DNA from: Nitrospirillum viridazoti CBAmc
Lineage (GTDB): Bacteria; Pseudomonadota; Alphaproteobacteria; Azospirillales; Azospirillaceae
Assembly: GCF_000730165.1 (NCBI RefSeq)
Contig: NZ_CP022113.1
Location: 558,001 to 622,000, forward strand
Direction of reading: 5' to 3'
Length of the DNA stretch: 64,000 bases
The notes under the pieces are model-generated. The model ran no database searches and was not told where the DNA came from. It saw only the letters and a list, made by a program, of their open reading frames with translations. Position 1 is the stretch's first letter; every line of letters starts with the position of its first letter. Position numbers and translations under genes: made by a program. Below are positions 37,801 to 41,392 of this stretch, piece after piece.

Positions 37801-39467
37801 TGGCGGTCAACACCAGCGGCGCCACCACCTTCGACGGTACCGTACGGGCCACGTCGGTGACCACTGACGCCCCGGGCTCGCTGTTCCTCAACGGCGGCAG
37901 TGTCACCACCACCGGTTCGCAGACCTTTGGCGAGCGCGCGGTGCTGGGGGCGGACACGGTGCTGACCGGCACCACCATCACCCTGTCGCAAGGGGCCGAT
38001 GCCAAGACCGCCGGCGGCCAGGGCCTGACCGTGGCCGGCACGCTGGTCGCCGACGGTGCGCTGGGCGGCACCACCGCGCTGCGCCAGGTGTCGGTGACCG
38101 GCCCGGCCACGCTGACCAACGCGTCCGTCACCACCACCGGCGACCAGGCCTACAGCGGCGCCCTGACCCTGGGCAGCGACACGGTCCTGACCGGTGGCAC
38201 CCTGACCCTGACGGGCGGCGTCGACGGCGCCCAGGCGTTGACCCTGGCGGGCAACGCCATCCTCAGCGGCGCCATCGGCGCCAACCAGGCGCTGAAGAGC
38301 CTGTCGGTCAACGGCAGCAGCGGCCTGAACGGCGGCAACATCGTCACCACCGGCGCGCAGACCTACGCCGGCGCTGTGTCGGTGGCCGCCGATCAGAGCC
38401 TGACCAGCACCGGCGCCTCGCTGGTGTTCGGCGGCACGGTGGACAGCGCCAGCCGGGCCGCCCTGAACCTGGTGGCGGGCGACGCCATCCAGGCGTCGGG
38501 TGCCGTCGGCGGCACCGGTCCGCTGGGTGCGCTGACCCTGTCGGCCAAGGGCAAGGCCACCTTCGCCCAGGCGGTGAGGGTGAGCAGCCTGATCGAAACG
38601 GCGGCGGGCGACGTCACCACCTTCCACGGCACCCTGGTGGCGGACGGCAACGGCGGCCTGCAACTGGCGGGCAACGGCTTCGTCTTCGACCAGGCGGTCT
38701 CGGCCACCGGCAGCGCCATCGCGCTGAACGACACCAAGGCCGACGGGGCGATCCGCTTCGCCAGTGCCGCCAACGTGTCGGCGGCGGCGGGCTTCGCCCA
38801 GACGGGCGGCGCCAGCTTCCTGCTGCCGGCCACCATCACCGTCACCAGCGGCCCCATCACCTTCGCCACGGTGGCGACGCTGCCGGCCGGCACCGCCAGC
38901 ATCACCACCAACGGCGACATCACCATGGTGGGCCTGCAGGGCCCGACCACGGCCCTGACCATGGCGTCGGGCACGGGGGCGCAACGCATCGGCATCGCCA
39001 ACGGCCTGCCCACGCAGACCATCGTCGTCGCCAGCCTGAAGGTGCCCACGGCCGCCTCCGCCAAGATGTACGGCACAGTGGCGTCCAAGCAGCAGTCGCT
39101 GGCGGCCGGCGCCATCGACAGCCCGCTGAAGGGGGCGCCGTGGTTCATCAACGACACGCCCTGGGGCCCGACCGACACGGTCAGCACCGTGGCGGCGACG
39201 GTGGTGGCCAAGGTGCCGGTGCCCAGCACGCCGGGTGTCACCGCGCTGTTCACCGGCACGGTGTCCAACACCGGCATCACGCCGGACGCCCTGTCCGCCT
39301 ACGTCTCGCCGCAGGTGCTGTCGGCCGGCGGCAACAGCGTGGTGGGCGTCAGCGCCCAACCGTCGGTGCTGACCACCTCCGGCACCACTCCGACCCCGGC
39401 CGGTGTCAGCGCCCCCTCCACACCGCTGACGACGACCGGTACCACCGAGGAAAACACCCCCCGCTGA
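16881..39467 (+). CDS. tpsA: Giant TpsA exoprotein, filamentous-haemagglutinin-like adhesin (7,528 residues)
   Basis: A 22.6-kb open frame encoding a secreted beta-helical surface protein, about twice the length of Bordetella FHA. The N-terminus has an extended signal of about 90 residues (hydrophobic TAIAVGTTLGAYIVSSLLSAAHA, cleavage before NPTGG); an internal start at 17034 would give a short conventional signal peptide. The TPS (haemagglutination-activity) domain occupies about 91-340 with INWQSFSIG, ILNRVIGNDPSSIFGQL and NPNGVVFG (about 168). Residues about 640-3430 form long degenerate repeats marked by G-x-I-x-D-D-G and IGTSASPL motifs; about 3940-7170 form a regular array of 70- and 105-residue units marked by TTGxQTYTGAVTLG and LSVSGT. 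The C-terminal 300 residues are non-repetitive and end in a Thr/Pro-rich tail; no cleavage or anchor domain is recognised. I noticed no cysteine on reading through. Codon use is uniform and no frameshift is seen. Confidence 0.95.
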   Translation: MNHGSFFRPRSGANRPGTQQPQALPGMKRFRADLRGALMASVAGLAAPTPKMANRRNRRAGRTAIAVGTTLGAYIVSSLLSAAHANPTGGTVTVGQAVIDASKPNTLTITQGTDKAAINWQSFSIGAGEKVDFLQPSSSSVILNRVIGNDPSSIFGQLTANGTVMLVNPNGVVFGAGSRVDVGSLVATTANISDADFLAGRYAFNQASANPNAAIVNAGDITIKDSGLAALVAPSVRNSGVIHARLGRVALGGAQTFTLDFQGDGLLSFDASSAVTALPHNADGTPAQALVVNSGQIAAEGGTIELSARAVKGVIDHVINTDGVLVATSVSAKNGKIVLSGGDSGTVAVNGTLNASGKDAGQTGGTVIATGADVAVATGAVVDASGDAGGGHIAIGSDGTGTTLDTAKSLSQSVSLAAGATLNADAVTSGNGGRVSLLSEDSTLFSGTISAKGGARGGDGGFTEVSSHNGVALAGDVSLQAPKGKTGTLLLDPTTLTITSGTSGSGSQDSAISGGTLASTASDVGLNTVSSGKIVALTATSDVVLQASGLITVGNLGTVNLGSGHSLTLQSTATGGITFTNPSTTEIVASGGGNITLQSLGIGSTITNVAKLTSDTGVITITANGNVTLANTLTGSGVGITSVVGSITNVGAPNLITGSGSGVILSAQGGSIGTATSTISTHTLGLGLETGGSLYVTNDQTLLVLALSATHAHPGVINTYQLTSPGLTFDATDTGSLNLNTLQQSSTLYAQVSTDHDAIVGNVNVTSSGVFSLTSTGGNILAGAGNTGATPITAASVQLTAQGTTGLNGAVGSSASPLQTDTGILRASAGSGGIYVGNGSTLALQSAVASGTVNVATAGTLTVGAVAGGTVTLASTGGAILDDADATTSISANSLNLSASTGVGTHGGALISNAATVQATTNTGGVFLNLTNAVVTTLANVSAGAGAVEVATATNTVATTVSSGGGSGDDITITVTGGALAVNTINAGASGNVTLTTTLGGNNGDGIVAMGSGSLITGRNLVLSTSSYSYVQLYTAVQKVSGTSGTGITIEQRTGDLTVGDLATTYVPSSSGNPLSQPTYAKIKILADDGSVTVAGTVKSLGSTAYTGSVEIQASGAILADSGVTTAITSDSVELEAGQNVGTTASHVKTNTTELYVSAVGDIYLDNAVAFTELSIDDQHTSAGVINTVAVTAPYLTFGISDDGSKFTLTNIVGTTIDSLSFASDETLVLGHVQGAADSNISLRAYDGDILDDGNSQTRVTGYYVALQADSGKLGTSASPLNINAPRLVLTTEGDLYASDIADLTTLSLTTNHRTNGSVNTYQLTAPSLVFNMTDSTSGTSINTLTDVTGLSATYVNDRTTTLGDINVTRSGSLNLTAQYGSILDDANTATQALAGSITLTATWTAGGLGTAANPLQLATGDLKVAANSGGTYAQISMPVNSTTNVVKLSTGNFNSGTMMVEALQGDLALGTITTTGQSVTLKADAGSITNPNTSSSSTPSYSTLTVGSGGTVSLTASGAIGGSTAPILISASGGTLNATATAGDVYVTNAGALKLGAISASGTVGVTATSGSLTDDGDGTTTVAGTTVALTAASGSAGTSASPLSVATANLAVTAQGSIQVADSAALSNLTLASTSTSAGNSFSVGAANLTGFALSDSGSLYTLTQLTSTSALNFTFTGGHAITVLGPVNGNAGTANYGISTDGGAVALASTAGNVTIGSITTGGGAATITSGAGGALTVTSLATGGGAAALTAGGVLTVTGLTTTGGAATLTSGTTAALSGVDTGNGALGITVGSGDFTVGALAASSVSINAKAGNIKDDGDSTTKITAGTVSLTSGTGSIGVAGTSDSDTSKWIALSGTTNLTLSAPTNMYVVDDHALTALALSFTGNNSAGIFKLTAPTQTYIISSASGTLSVNRAGATSGGTGDLSTFSLYARESVNVGTVSATDSISVTTDNTTANIGFLSGFGGLISANGTVNLTTKNANASNGNIGTSTNSVSIESTTLNIDSVGAIYVDDAGLANLSIISRHASSSDNDNNIKVTGFFLQSSGLIVGDGATQSLANGSVFAAKNGSPALNFSYTTDRAIAVMNNITGNTVSLTSTGGSITGSSGKTITAGSVSLSALAKDASVGTSSQAVGVSTANLSIASAGSMYVADSAALSSLTLNSTLTQSGTPSAGFGITASNITDSITYSNSGPYGLQIGTFTANTGNVALSVTSNQLITVGTINTGTGTGAAVTLTTTGAIQAATSSSRITTGALTLNTTGVSIYNDGIDPFLTTASSLAGTIQTIDPTSQTVTGGSINLSNTGDLALGALTVGDTAKITTSGAITSGGGTVSAPIVTIKATGGSIGTSGAHLSIDSRTLSLDSGNDIYVDGRSDLYALNVTDRHATARANTLAITAPHLVFTVTDTGSQFNIVNVADTSGIDFTFTGDKNIQIGTVNGQVGRTVGVTSTSGSLTDNGAVMLTGDEIDLAATGSIGTAGAHIKTTALTLNVRTGANLYIDNATDLSALSVETTQAAATGGVFSITSGGAFGSATPTLTFSGGDDGTYTHFDLVTDSTGINFSGTAEHSLKIGTIDTRAAGMLAGGLVTLFSDQSILAIDGTNRITAAETSLTTWNGGGSVGSGATALNLSTPLLDMDTSGSVYLNSDTHIDTLDLYTRHPTSNASAYSITSPGLTFGMSDGGTGASLTNIVDTTGLALTVTSDATLTVGTVNLGTAGTLALHTTSGDIKGDGNGTTGVTAATLSLVSDSGAIGTSGAGNEIDAQVNTLTANAQSGAVNLGFSASAALKGLTAGGDVVLNNSVGDIALGTIELNGHNLTVDNEGGSILSGTLNDTATVTLIAQGSIGNVSAITTSSNGAATTLNLTAHATNGAAGSVNVSESNGNLVASSILAPGGVTLTATDGGITVGTINAGTAAVSLTAGDGDILAINGSNLTTAGSVTLVTDSGSGHSIGGGTGGVLIVSTPVLSLTNTKDIYLNDNTTLSKLTLDRTGDYTGGGTIQLSVPGFTAAWVDSTTTLNLTYLAQSGLDLTLRTNHNVAVGTINLGSTGKLDLEVDPASGNGAITATSGSSSITAGSLTLEVSSESSIDGSSIGSSGTLLKVSATDFTASAGQGGIYIAPTSNINLSNVTSGGALTVSTTSAVDITLGSVSYGNGQALTVTTAGAILGGGGVLQGGSPNTVGGYGAINLTAGTGIGGVNAPLQISATNNAVNATVTGTGDIVINSQGQMLGGLTTATHDGQIVITSAGSLLLNGATSSTDNSGDGISVTVSSGNLTLGGAITAGATQGNITLTANSGSILASNAPTVSNEVSAFSVTADATTGLGGSGKGLNLVGQRVNALTQGGTIYLSPQATTTLAYVSSGGGAVNIVGNGGLYLGNVLSSGGNITVSGNTGTTVYAGNVNAGSGNVTIVASSSGGAILDDGLDLTRIVGNTVSLSGATGVGTSTRAVQTTANSLTLVDNAGGAGIYVDDSNTSGVIITSSTAAGGNTVITTAGPTTVVSATATSATGGGNDITITAATGNLTIGAISTNTASLNGGTLTLTATNGSILARPGSGTNLTGYNASLSSKSGIGTLTDFASGAGAPIVTAVTNLTSLSATDAGSIINVKQTGNLTLGTGTNVTLGTNGSVYLQATGNINASSGLPNVGTGNLALLAGGTLTLPSAGVSTQGDLYLKGVTDVIATGATPRALTITADSLKFISGAAGGSVSLTTTVGALDAELTGTTTAANLTVGNTGALSGLTLSTAKGNITFTNDVGFTTTSVTASGTTPTVSLTASTGDLTVGSSGISAGATGTVNLIATTGALAGEGGNAVTAGTLNLTSLKAIGSASQSLSATAATLSATVTGTVLANGAGDYGIYLSAPGTLSLAGLTTADGVVSITGGGAGTTLTSTGGITAGNGHAITLSNGGGAISVSGTMTGASLDATATTISVGAMTTSGTQNYTGNTTITGDLTASAVTVTGNLTLGGTGARTIDTHASNGDIDITGTVTGASHDLTLTAGTGAITLGGAASGMGALSATGATIATNGVAGTGNQSYTGATTLGGTYSTGSGTFTVTGAATLGGDTSVTTTNVAVGFTSTVDGGHNLTIGSGTGAVTLTGAVGGTTRVGALTVNSTGTTTFTSAVKAGSVTTNAGGTVVLTAGTVDATGIISLGDALVLVTDTTLTGSTVTLGGTVNGAHGLTVTGNAVINGGIGSTTNLTSVSVSGTTTLSANVITTGTQTYTGATTLGANTTLTGATIGFGGTLDGAKTLAVTGNAVFSGAVGGATGLASLSVSGTSSLSGDVTTTGAQAYTGAVTLVNDTTLTGTTVTLTNGANGTTTDTQSLSVVGNLGTSGAFGSTTHLKNLSISGTASLTGTTTTGGTQTYGGAVTLAGDTTLAGTTITLNSTVNGAHSLTITGDAVIAGTIGGTTALTSLSVSGASTLSAATITTTGTQTYTGAVTLARSTGATVLNTTNSNVLFSGTVDGNGDVVSGSDGLTINAGTGNVTFSSTIGATTRAGSLQFYSAGATSFGGAIKAGSVYTDGVGTLALNTGSVDTTGSQAYGEALTLTADTTLKGSNITLSGTVDGAHSLTITGNATVSGIIGGTTALSSLSVSGTGTLSKNITTTGTQTYTGAVTLGANDILTGSTVAFGGTVNGGRTLAITGNATFADTVGATNALTSLSVSGTSGLNGGSIRTTGGQTYTGAATLGADTTLTSAGNGTVAFGGTVDGAHGLTIANGSTGNTTFGGAVGGTAALSSLSVSGTSSLPGAITTTGNQTYTGLATLSAAITTLAGGTVTLTGGADGTTADQQSLTITGNLVTGALGANHRLNNVSVSGAETLSGNVTTAGTQTYTGDVSLGANATLTGTTVTFSGTLNGAHALAVVGNADFSGVIGGTATLTSLSVSGASSLSGDVTTTGTQTYTGAVTIAGDTILTGTTVTLTNGANGTTADQQSLSIVGNLGTSGAFGAVTRLKNLSVSGTASLTGTTTTAGTQTYGGAVTLAGDTTLTGSTVTFSGTVNGGHVLSIIGNAGFGGVIGATNALTSLSVSGASSLSGNVTTTGTQTYTGAATLTGAAILTTSNGAVGFGGTLDGNKALTIQAGSGNVTFGGAVGGTTTLGTLTVNSSGATAFNGAVKAVNVATDSAGTLSLGTGSLEAQGTLTLGEAFNLTSDTVLKATTVTLSGAVNGAHSLTITGNGVLNGAIGGTTALTSLSVSGTGSLGGGAIHTTGTQTYTGAVTLTADDVLTGGTIALGSTVNGAHALTITGNATFAGAVGATNALTSLSVSGTSGLNGGGVRTTGGQTYTSAATLGADTALTTTNGAVTFAGTLDGAQALTITAGSGTVTFTRAVGGTTRLGALTVNNSGTLAINAAVKAASLTTDLGGGVTLAGGSVDTTGAQAYGEAVTLAADTTLKATSVTLNGTVDGAHSLTVTGDAAFNETVGATTALTSVSVSGDTIVNGGVIKTTGTQGYTGTVLLGGNATLTGSTVTFTGTLDGLASLAVTGNAVFGGAVGGTTALTGLSVTGTSALNGGAITTTGAQSYTGAATLGADTTLATTNGAVTFGGTLDGAHALTLTTGTGNVTLTGVVGGTTRLGDLTVTSGGATTFTSAVKAASVTTNAAGTLAINGGSVDTTGAQTYGEALPLSTDTVLKGTTVTLNGTVNNNQALTITGNAVLNGAVGGISFLTSLSVSGTTAINGGSVGTWGAQTYSGATTLGANTTLTASSAGFGGTLDGAKTLVITGDASFGGSVGGTTALASLSVGGASALNGGAVTTTGTQTYSGDITLGADTTLATTNNAVIVTGLVDGAHALTISTGSGNVILGNAVGGTTRLGALTITGSGTATLGAMVKATSLTTDAGGATDLFGNVDTMGAQTYNDAVVVGVDTTLKATTVTLNGTVDGTHALTVTGNAVLNGAVGATHALGSLSVSGTTALNGGGIKTTGGQTYSGAATLGADTTLTTTNAAVTFAGTLDGAQALTITAGSGTVTFTGTVGGTARLGALTVNNSGTLAINAAVKAASLTTDLGGGVTLAGGSVDTTGAQAYGEAVTLAADTTLKATSVILNGTVDGTHALTVTGDAAFNETAGAVTALTSVSVSGDTIVNGGGIKTTGTQGYTGAVLLGGNAALTGSTVTFTGTLDGLASLAVTGNAVFGGAVGGTTTLTGLTVSGTSALNGGAITTTGAQSYTGATTLGADTTLATTNGAVTFAGTLDGAHALTLTTGTGNVTLTGVVGGTTRLGDLTVTSGGATTFGAAVKATSVTTNAAGTLAINGGSVDTTGAQTYGEALPLSTDTVLKGTTVTLNGTVDGAHALTITGDAVLNAGVGLTTKLTTLTVSGDTLLNGHNVRTAGVQNYQGAVVLGGAATLAGDTVTFGGTLDGAYILAVNANGVFNGVVGGTTALSRLSVNIGTATLNSGAVTTSGAQSYNVAAVLGADTTLVTTDGGSIGFGTLDGAHALTINAGSGNVFLTKAVGGTTRLGALTVTGSGTTTVTSTVAAASVTTGTALVLNGGSVDTTGAQTYGGTVTLGADTVLTGSTVTLSGALDAQTAGGQSLAIVGNAVMDQAVGGTTALSNVRVSGTTLFGDPSVTTTGDQTYAGAVTLGAGTTLTSTAGTITLAAGANGVAAGGQSLILVGNTVLTGAFGGTTALNALSVTGTAALNGSVTTAGAQTYDGAVTLAGDTRLGSGGAVAFTGTVDGTQALTITAGTADVTFTGAVGGTTRLGNLNVTTGGATTFTGAVTAASVTTDAAGTLAINGGSIDTTGIQSYGERAVMGGTTVLSGSLVILAAGAGATASLEGTPALTIQGDASLTGDIGANAAFASLTVTGATTLNGGAIRAGQQTYTGLVSVAGGSVLSADTGITLGTGANGVGDLTVSTTGGDIALGTLALTGTTTVTSNGGRVQAGTVATTALSITTSGGDIAFTGPATLAGDSTLSTGHGAVTFAALNNGGALVVNAAGGDVTFAGAIGGVGGTLGTLAVNTSGATTFDGTVRATSVTTDAPGSLFLNGGSVTTTGSQTFGERAVLGADTVLTGTTITLSQGADAKTAGGQGLTVAGTLVADGALGGTTALRQVSVTGPATLTNASVTTTGDQAYSGALTLGSDTVLTGGTLTLTGGVDGAQALTLAGNAILSGAIGANQALKSLSVNGSSGLNGGNIVTTGAQTYAGAVSVAADQSLTSTGASLVFGGTVDSASRAALNLVAGDAIQASGAVGGTGPLGALTLSAKGKATFAQAVRVSSLIETAAGDVTTFHGTLVADGNGGLQLAGNGFVFDQAVSATGSAIALNDTKADGAIRFASAANVSAAAGFAQTGGASFLLPATITVTSGPITFATVATLPAGTASITTNGDITMVGLQGPTTALTMASGTGAQRIGIANGLPTQTIVVASLKVPTAASAKMYGTVASKQQSLAAGAIDSPLKGAPWFINDTPWGPTDTVSTVAATVVAKVPVPSTPGVTALFTGTVSNTGITPDALSAYVSPQVLSAGGNSVVGVSAQPSVLTTSGTTPTPAGVSAPSTPLTTTGTTEENTPR
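18800..27200 (+). repeat. Degenerate long repeats in the N-terminal half of TpsA
   Basis: Units of about 130-240 residues recur with the order: IGTSASPL - LYVxDxxxLxxL - NxxxITAPxLTF - LxxxTGLxxTxxxxxTLxVGTVN - GxIxDDGxxTTxI. Marker copies of the DDG motif lie near 19515, 20630, 21025, 21600, 22330, 25080 and 27160. Divergence is high, so these are older duplications than the C-terminal array. Confidence 0.7.
32790..33850 (+). repeat. Segmental duplication in tpsA, copy 1
   Basis: About 1.06 kb that recurs 1,935 bases downstream in the same reading frame, with about 20 residue differences in about 350 by eye. It contains the distinctive blocks AINAAVKAASLTTDLGGGV, DAAFNET and EALPLSTDTVLKGTT, which occur nowhere else in the protein. 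Confidence 0.85.
34725..35785 (+). repeat. Segmental duplication in tpsA, copy 2
   Basis: Second copy of the block at 32790-33850, at a constant offset of 1,935 bases measured at three separate landmarks. Between the copies lie about 870 bases of ordinary repeat units. Confidence 0.85.
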
Positions 39468-39541
39468 GGTCCGGGTGGCGTGGGCGATCCCGCGCCACCC
39501 CCTCGGCGGCATGAGCAACCTGATTTGGACTTGGAACAGAG

Positions 39542-40276
39542 ATGAGCACGCAGACCCTTCCCGCTTTCTACCAGCGCCCCCGCCCCCTGGCCGCGGAGCG
39601 TGACGGCGACCTGTCGCTGGCGCCCGCCGCCGGCTACCAGTTCGCCGCCGGTTCCAACTCCGTGCCCGTGATCGCGGCGGAGTTCACGCTGGCCTGCAAG
39701 CACTACCCCATCCTGTTCCTGGACGGCGCCCCGCCCCAGGCCGTCGCCCTGCTGGGCATGCGCAACGGCGAGAACCTGTTCGTGGACGCCGACGGCGCCT
39801 GGGAAGCCGGCGCCTACATCCCCGCCTATGTCCGCCGCTATCCCTTCATCTTCCTGGAAAACCGCGAGAAGGCGGAGTTCACCCTGTGCATCGACGAGGC
39901 GGCCTCCAGCCTCAGCCACGGCGGCCCCAACAAGCTGTTCGAGGGCGGCCAGCCCACCGAGGTCACCCGCAACGCCCTGGCCTTCTGCAGCGACTACCAG
40001 GGCCATTACAACGCCACCACCGAGTTCGTGGAGGCCCTGATCAAGGCCGACCTGCTGGTGGAGAACCGCGCCGACGTCACCCTGAAGGACGGCCAGAAGC
40101 TGAGCCTGGCCGGCTTCAAGGTCATCGATGAAGCCAAATTCAACCAGCTGCCGGCCGAGGACTTCCAGCGCTGGCGCGAGCGCGGCTGGCTGGCCCTGGC
40201 CTATGCCCATTTCATCTCGGTCAGCAACTGGGCCGGCCTGGTGGACCGCACCTCGCAGCGCCCGGCGACCAACTGA
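39542..40276 (+). CDS. SapC family protein
   Basis: A 244-residue SapC-family (S-layer-related) protein. Typical family blocks are VPVIAAEFTLACKHYPILF, YIPAYVRRYPFIFLEN, FTLCIDEAASSLS and LFEGGQPTEVTRNALAFCSDYQ. No signal peptide or membrane helix is present, so it is probably cytoplasmic. The family takes its name from the Campylobacter fetus S-layer locus, but its biochemical role is not established. Here it lies 74 bases after tpsA with no terminator between them and is followed at once by a strong terminator, so it is the last gene of the two-partner secretion operon. A role in making, modifying or delivering the giant TpsA is an inference from this position. Confidence 0.85.
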   Translation: MSTQTLPAFYQRPRPLAAERDGDLSLAPAAGYQFAAGSNSVPVIAAEFTLACKHYPILFLDGAPPQAVALLGMRNGENLFVDADGAWEAGAYIPAYVRRYPFIFLENREKAEFTLCIDEAASSLSHGGPNKLFEGGQPTEVTRNALAFCSDYQGHYNATTEFVEALIKADLLVENRADVTLKDGQKLSLAGFKVIDEAKFNQLPAEDFQRWRERGWLALAYAHFISVSNWAGLVDRTSQRPATN

Positions 40277-40289
40277 GTCATGGCCTTGG

Positions 40290-40326
40290 AAAAAGGCGGC
40301 CTGGGGTGACCCGTGGCCGCCTTTTT
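40290..40326 (+). terminator. Intrinsic terminator of the tpsB-tpsA-sapC operon
   Basis: A perfect 12-bp stem AAAAAGGCGGCC / GGCCGCCTTTTT with a 13-base loop starts 14 bases after the sapC stop. A-run and U-run flank the GC core, so it can stop transcription in both directions. Confidence 0.93.
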
Positions 40327-40400
40327 CATGTCCGCCGTTGCCGCCCGGCCGACATGCCGCCAGAATGCGCACCGATGGCACCATGAGGAGAATCAATGGC

Positions 40401-40742
40401 ATGGAGACGATCGGCAACCTGCTGACCGGCCTGCCCTCCGCCTTGGAGGCGGAGCGGTTCACCGACATCCTGCGCCACCCCGGCTGCCGTATCGAGCAGA
40501 TCGTCTCTCACGGGCAGGTGACTCCGGTCGACCAGCCCTATCGCCAGGCGCATGACGAATGGGTGCTGGTCCTGGCCGGCGCCGCGCGAGTGGAGGTGGA
40601 GGGGCGGGAGACGGCCCTGCTGCCTGGCGACCATCTGTTCATCCCGGCCAACACCAGCCACCGGGTGACCTACACGGACCCCGGCCAGCCCACCGTCTGG
40701 CTGGCCATCCACATCGGCGAGGCCGCGTCACACCACCAGTGA
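40401..40742 (+). CDS. Small cupin-domain protein
   Basis: A 113-residue single-domain cupin. The ATG at 40401 has GAGGAGA ten bases upstream; an in-frame ATG at 40383 would overlap that ribosome site. The conserved barrel is seen in HDEWVLVLAGAARVEVEG (cupin motif 1, with the single His and Glu), LLPGDHLFIPANTSHRV (motif 2, with His). These are the likely metal ligands. The substrate is unknown; similar free-standing cupins act in sugar or small-acid metabolism. It stands alone between the sapC terminator and two gene remnants, and its last bases overlap the end of the MocR-like remnant on the other strand. Confidence 0.85.
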   Translation: METIGNLLTGLPSALEAERFTDILRHPGCRIEQIVSHGQVTPVDQPYRQAHDEWVLVLAGAARVEVEGRETALLPGDHLFIPANTSHRVTYTDPGQPTVWLAIHIGEAASHHQ

Positions 40743-40906
40743 GGACATGGCCGGCGGCTGACCCAGCAGGTCCGCCACGATGCGCAGGCTTTGCGCCAGG
40801 TCGCCACGGGTCCCGGAAGCGCCCAAGCCCAGGCGCACCGCCTCGGGCGGGCCGTCCAGCGCGAAGGCGCGTCGCTGGCCACCACGCCGATGCCCACCGT
40901 CCGCAT
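40728..40906 (-). pseudogene. Decayed 3' tail of a MocR/PdxR-like PLP-fold regulator
   Basis: On the minus strand one frame reads VGIGVVASDA and, after a two-base shift, a second continues FALDGPPEAVRLGLGASGTR, then GDLAQSLRIVADLLGQPPA to a stop. Joined, this is the C-terminal end of the aminotransferase-like domain of a MocR-type GntR regulator. About 58 residues of a protein near 450-480 remain, with a frameshift inside, so it is a non-functional remnant. Its 3' end overlaps the cupin gene by 15 bases. Confidence 0.65.
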
Positions 40907-40953
40907 TGGAAGGATAAGGAGGTGGGACGCGCGGGCGTGCAGGTCATGGACAC

Positions 40954-41223
40954 GAGGCCATCCATATGCCGCGCAACACCGCCGCCGGCGCCGTTATCGC
41001 CGCCTTCGGCCTGATCATGTGCTTCGCCCTGATCTGGCACATCTGGGACCTGGCGCTGTTCGGCTTGGCCGGCATGGTCGCGACCTTCATCCAGCGCACC
41101 TATGACCGCGACGTGGACTACTACGTCCCCGCGGCAGAGGTCGCCCGCATCGAGACCGCGCTACGCACCCCCGCCTATGGCATCGATCCCTGGGCATCGA
41201 TCCAATGTCGAATGGGCGGGTAA
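40954..41223 (+). pseudogene. 3' tail of cyoB (cytochrome bo3 ubiquinol oxidase subunit I)
   Basis: The frame from 40954 reads EAIHMPRNTAAGAVIAAFG, then a membrane helix with FALIWHIWDLALFGLAG and DVDYYVPAAEVARIE, closely following the C-terminus of CyoB (IHMPKN..., FALIWHIWWLA, DEDVDYYVPVAE). About 75 residues of roughly 660 remain; upstream homology stops abruptly at 40954 and no cyoA, cyoC or cyoD is present. The ATG at 40966 could start an 85-residue membrane peptide, but there is no ribosome site. I treat it as a remnant. Confidence 0.75.
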
Positions 41224-41341
41224 TGATAGGGGTAAGAAAGGAATAAAGACAAAGCCGCCGGCGGGTTGAGGGCCATCGGCCCTTAACAATCCCATCAACC
41301 GGGGGGCTCGTCGGCAACGACAAGCCAGACATAAATGGAAT

Positions 41342-41366
41342 GGCCCGGGTGGATACCACCCGGGCC
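41342..41366 (-). terminator. Terminator of the autotransporter gene
   Basis: A perfect 11-bp stem GGCCCGGGTGG / CCACCCGGGCC with a three-base loop lies 26 bases after the autotransporter stop; the minus strand continues ATTCCATTTAT, a modest U-rich run. Confidence 0.75.
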
Positions 41367-41392
41367 GTGTCACTTGTGAGCCTGAGCCCGTC

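Larger units (their letters stand above)
28700..38400 (+). repeat. Regular repeat array in the C-terminal half of TpsA
   Basis: About 40 units of roughly 210-230 bases, some extended to about 320, each coding for a block such as TTGTQTYTGAVTLG - TLTGTTVTF - GTVDGAHALTITGNAVF - GAVGGTTALTSLSVSGT. The longer units insert a KAxSVTTxAxGTLxINGGSVDTTGAQ block. Copies are similar enough that assembly errors or recombination changes are plausible. Confidence 0.85.

Noticed and set aside
31992-39518. A second antisense open frame of 2,508 codons opposite the tpsA array
   Set aside because: Same cause: repeat units lacking stops in one antisense frame repeat that property over the entire array.
40966-41223. 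A functional small membrane protein of 85 residues
   Set aside because: It matches only the end of CyoB, homology extends upstream of its ATG, and there is no ribosome site, so a remnant is more likely.
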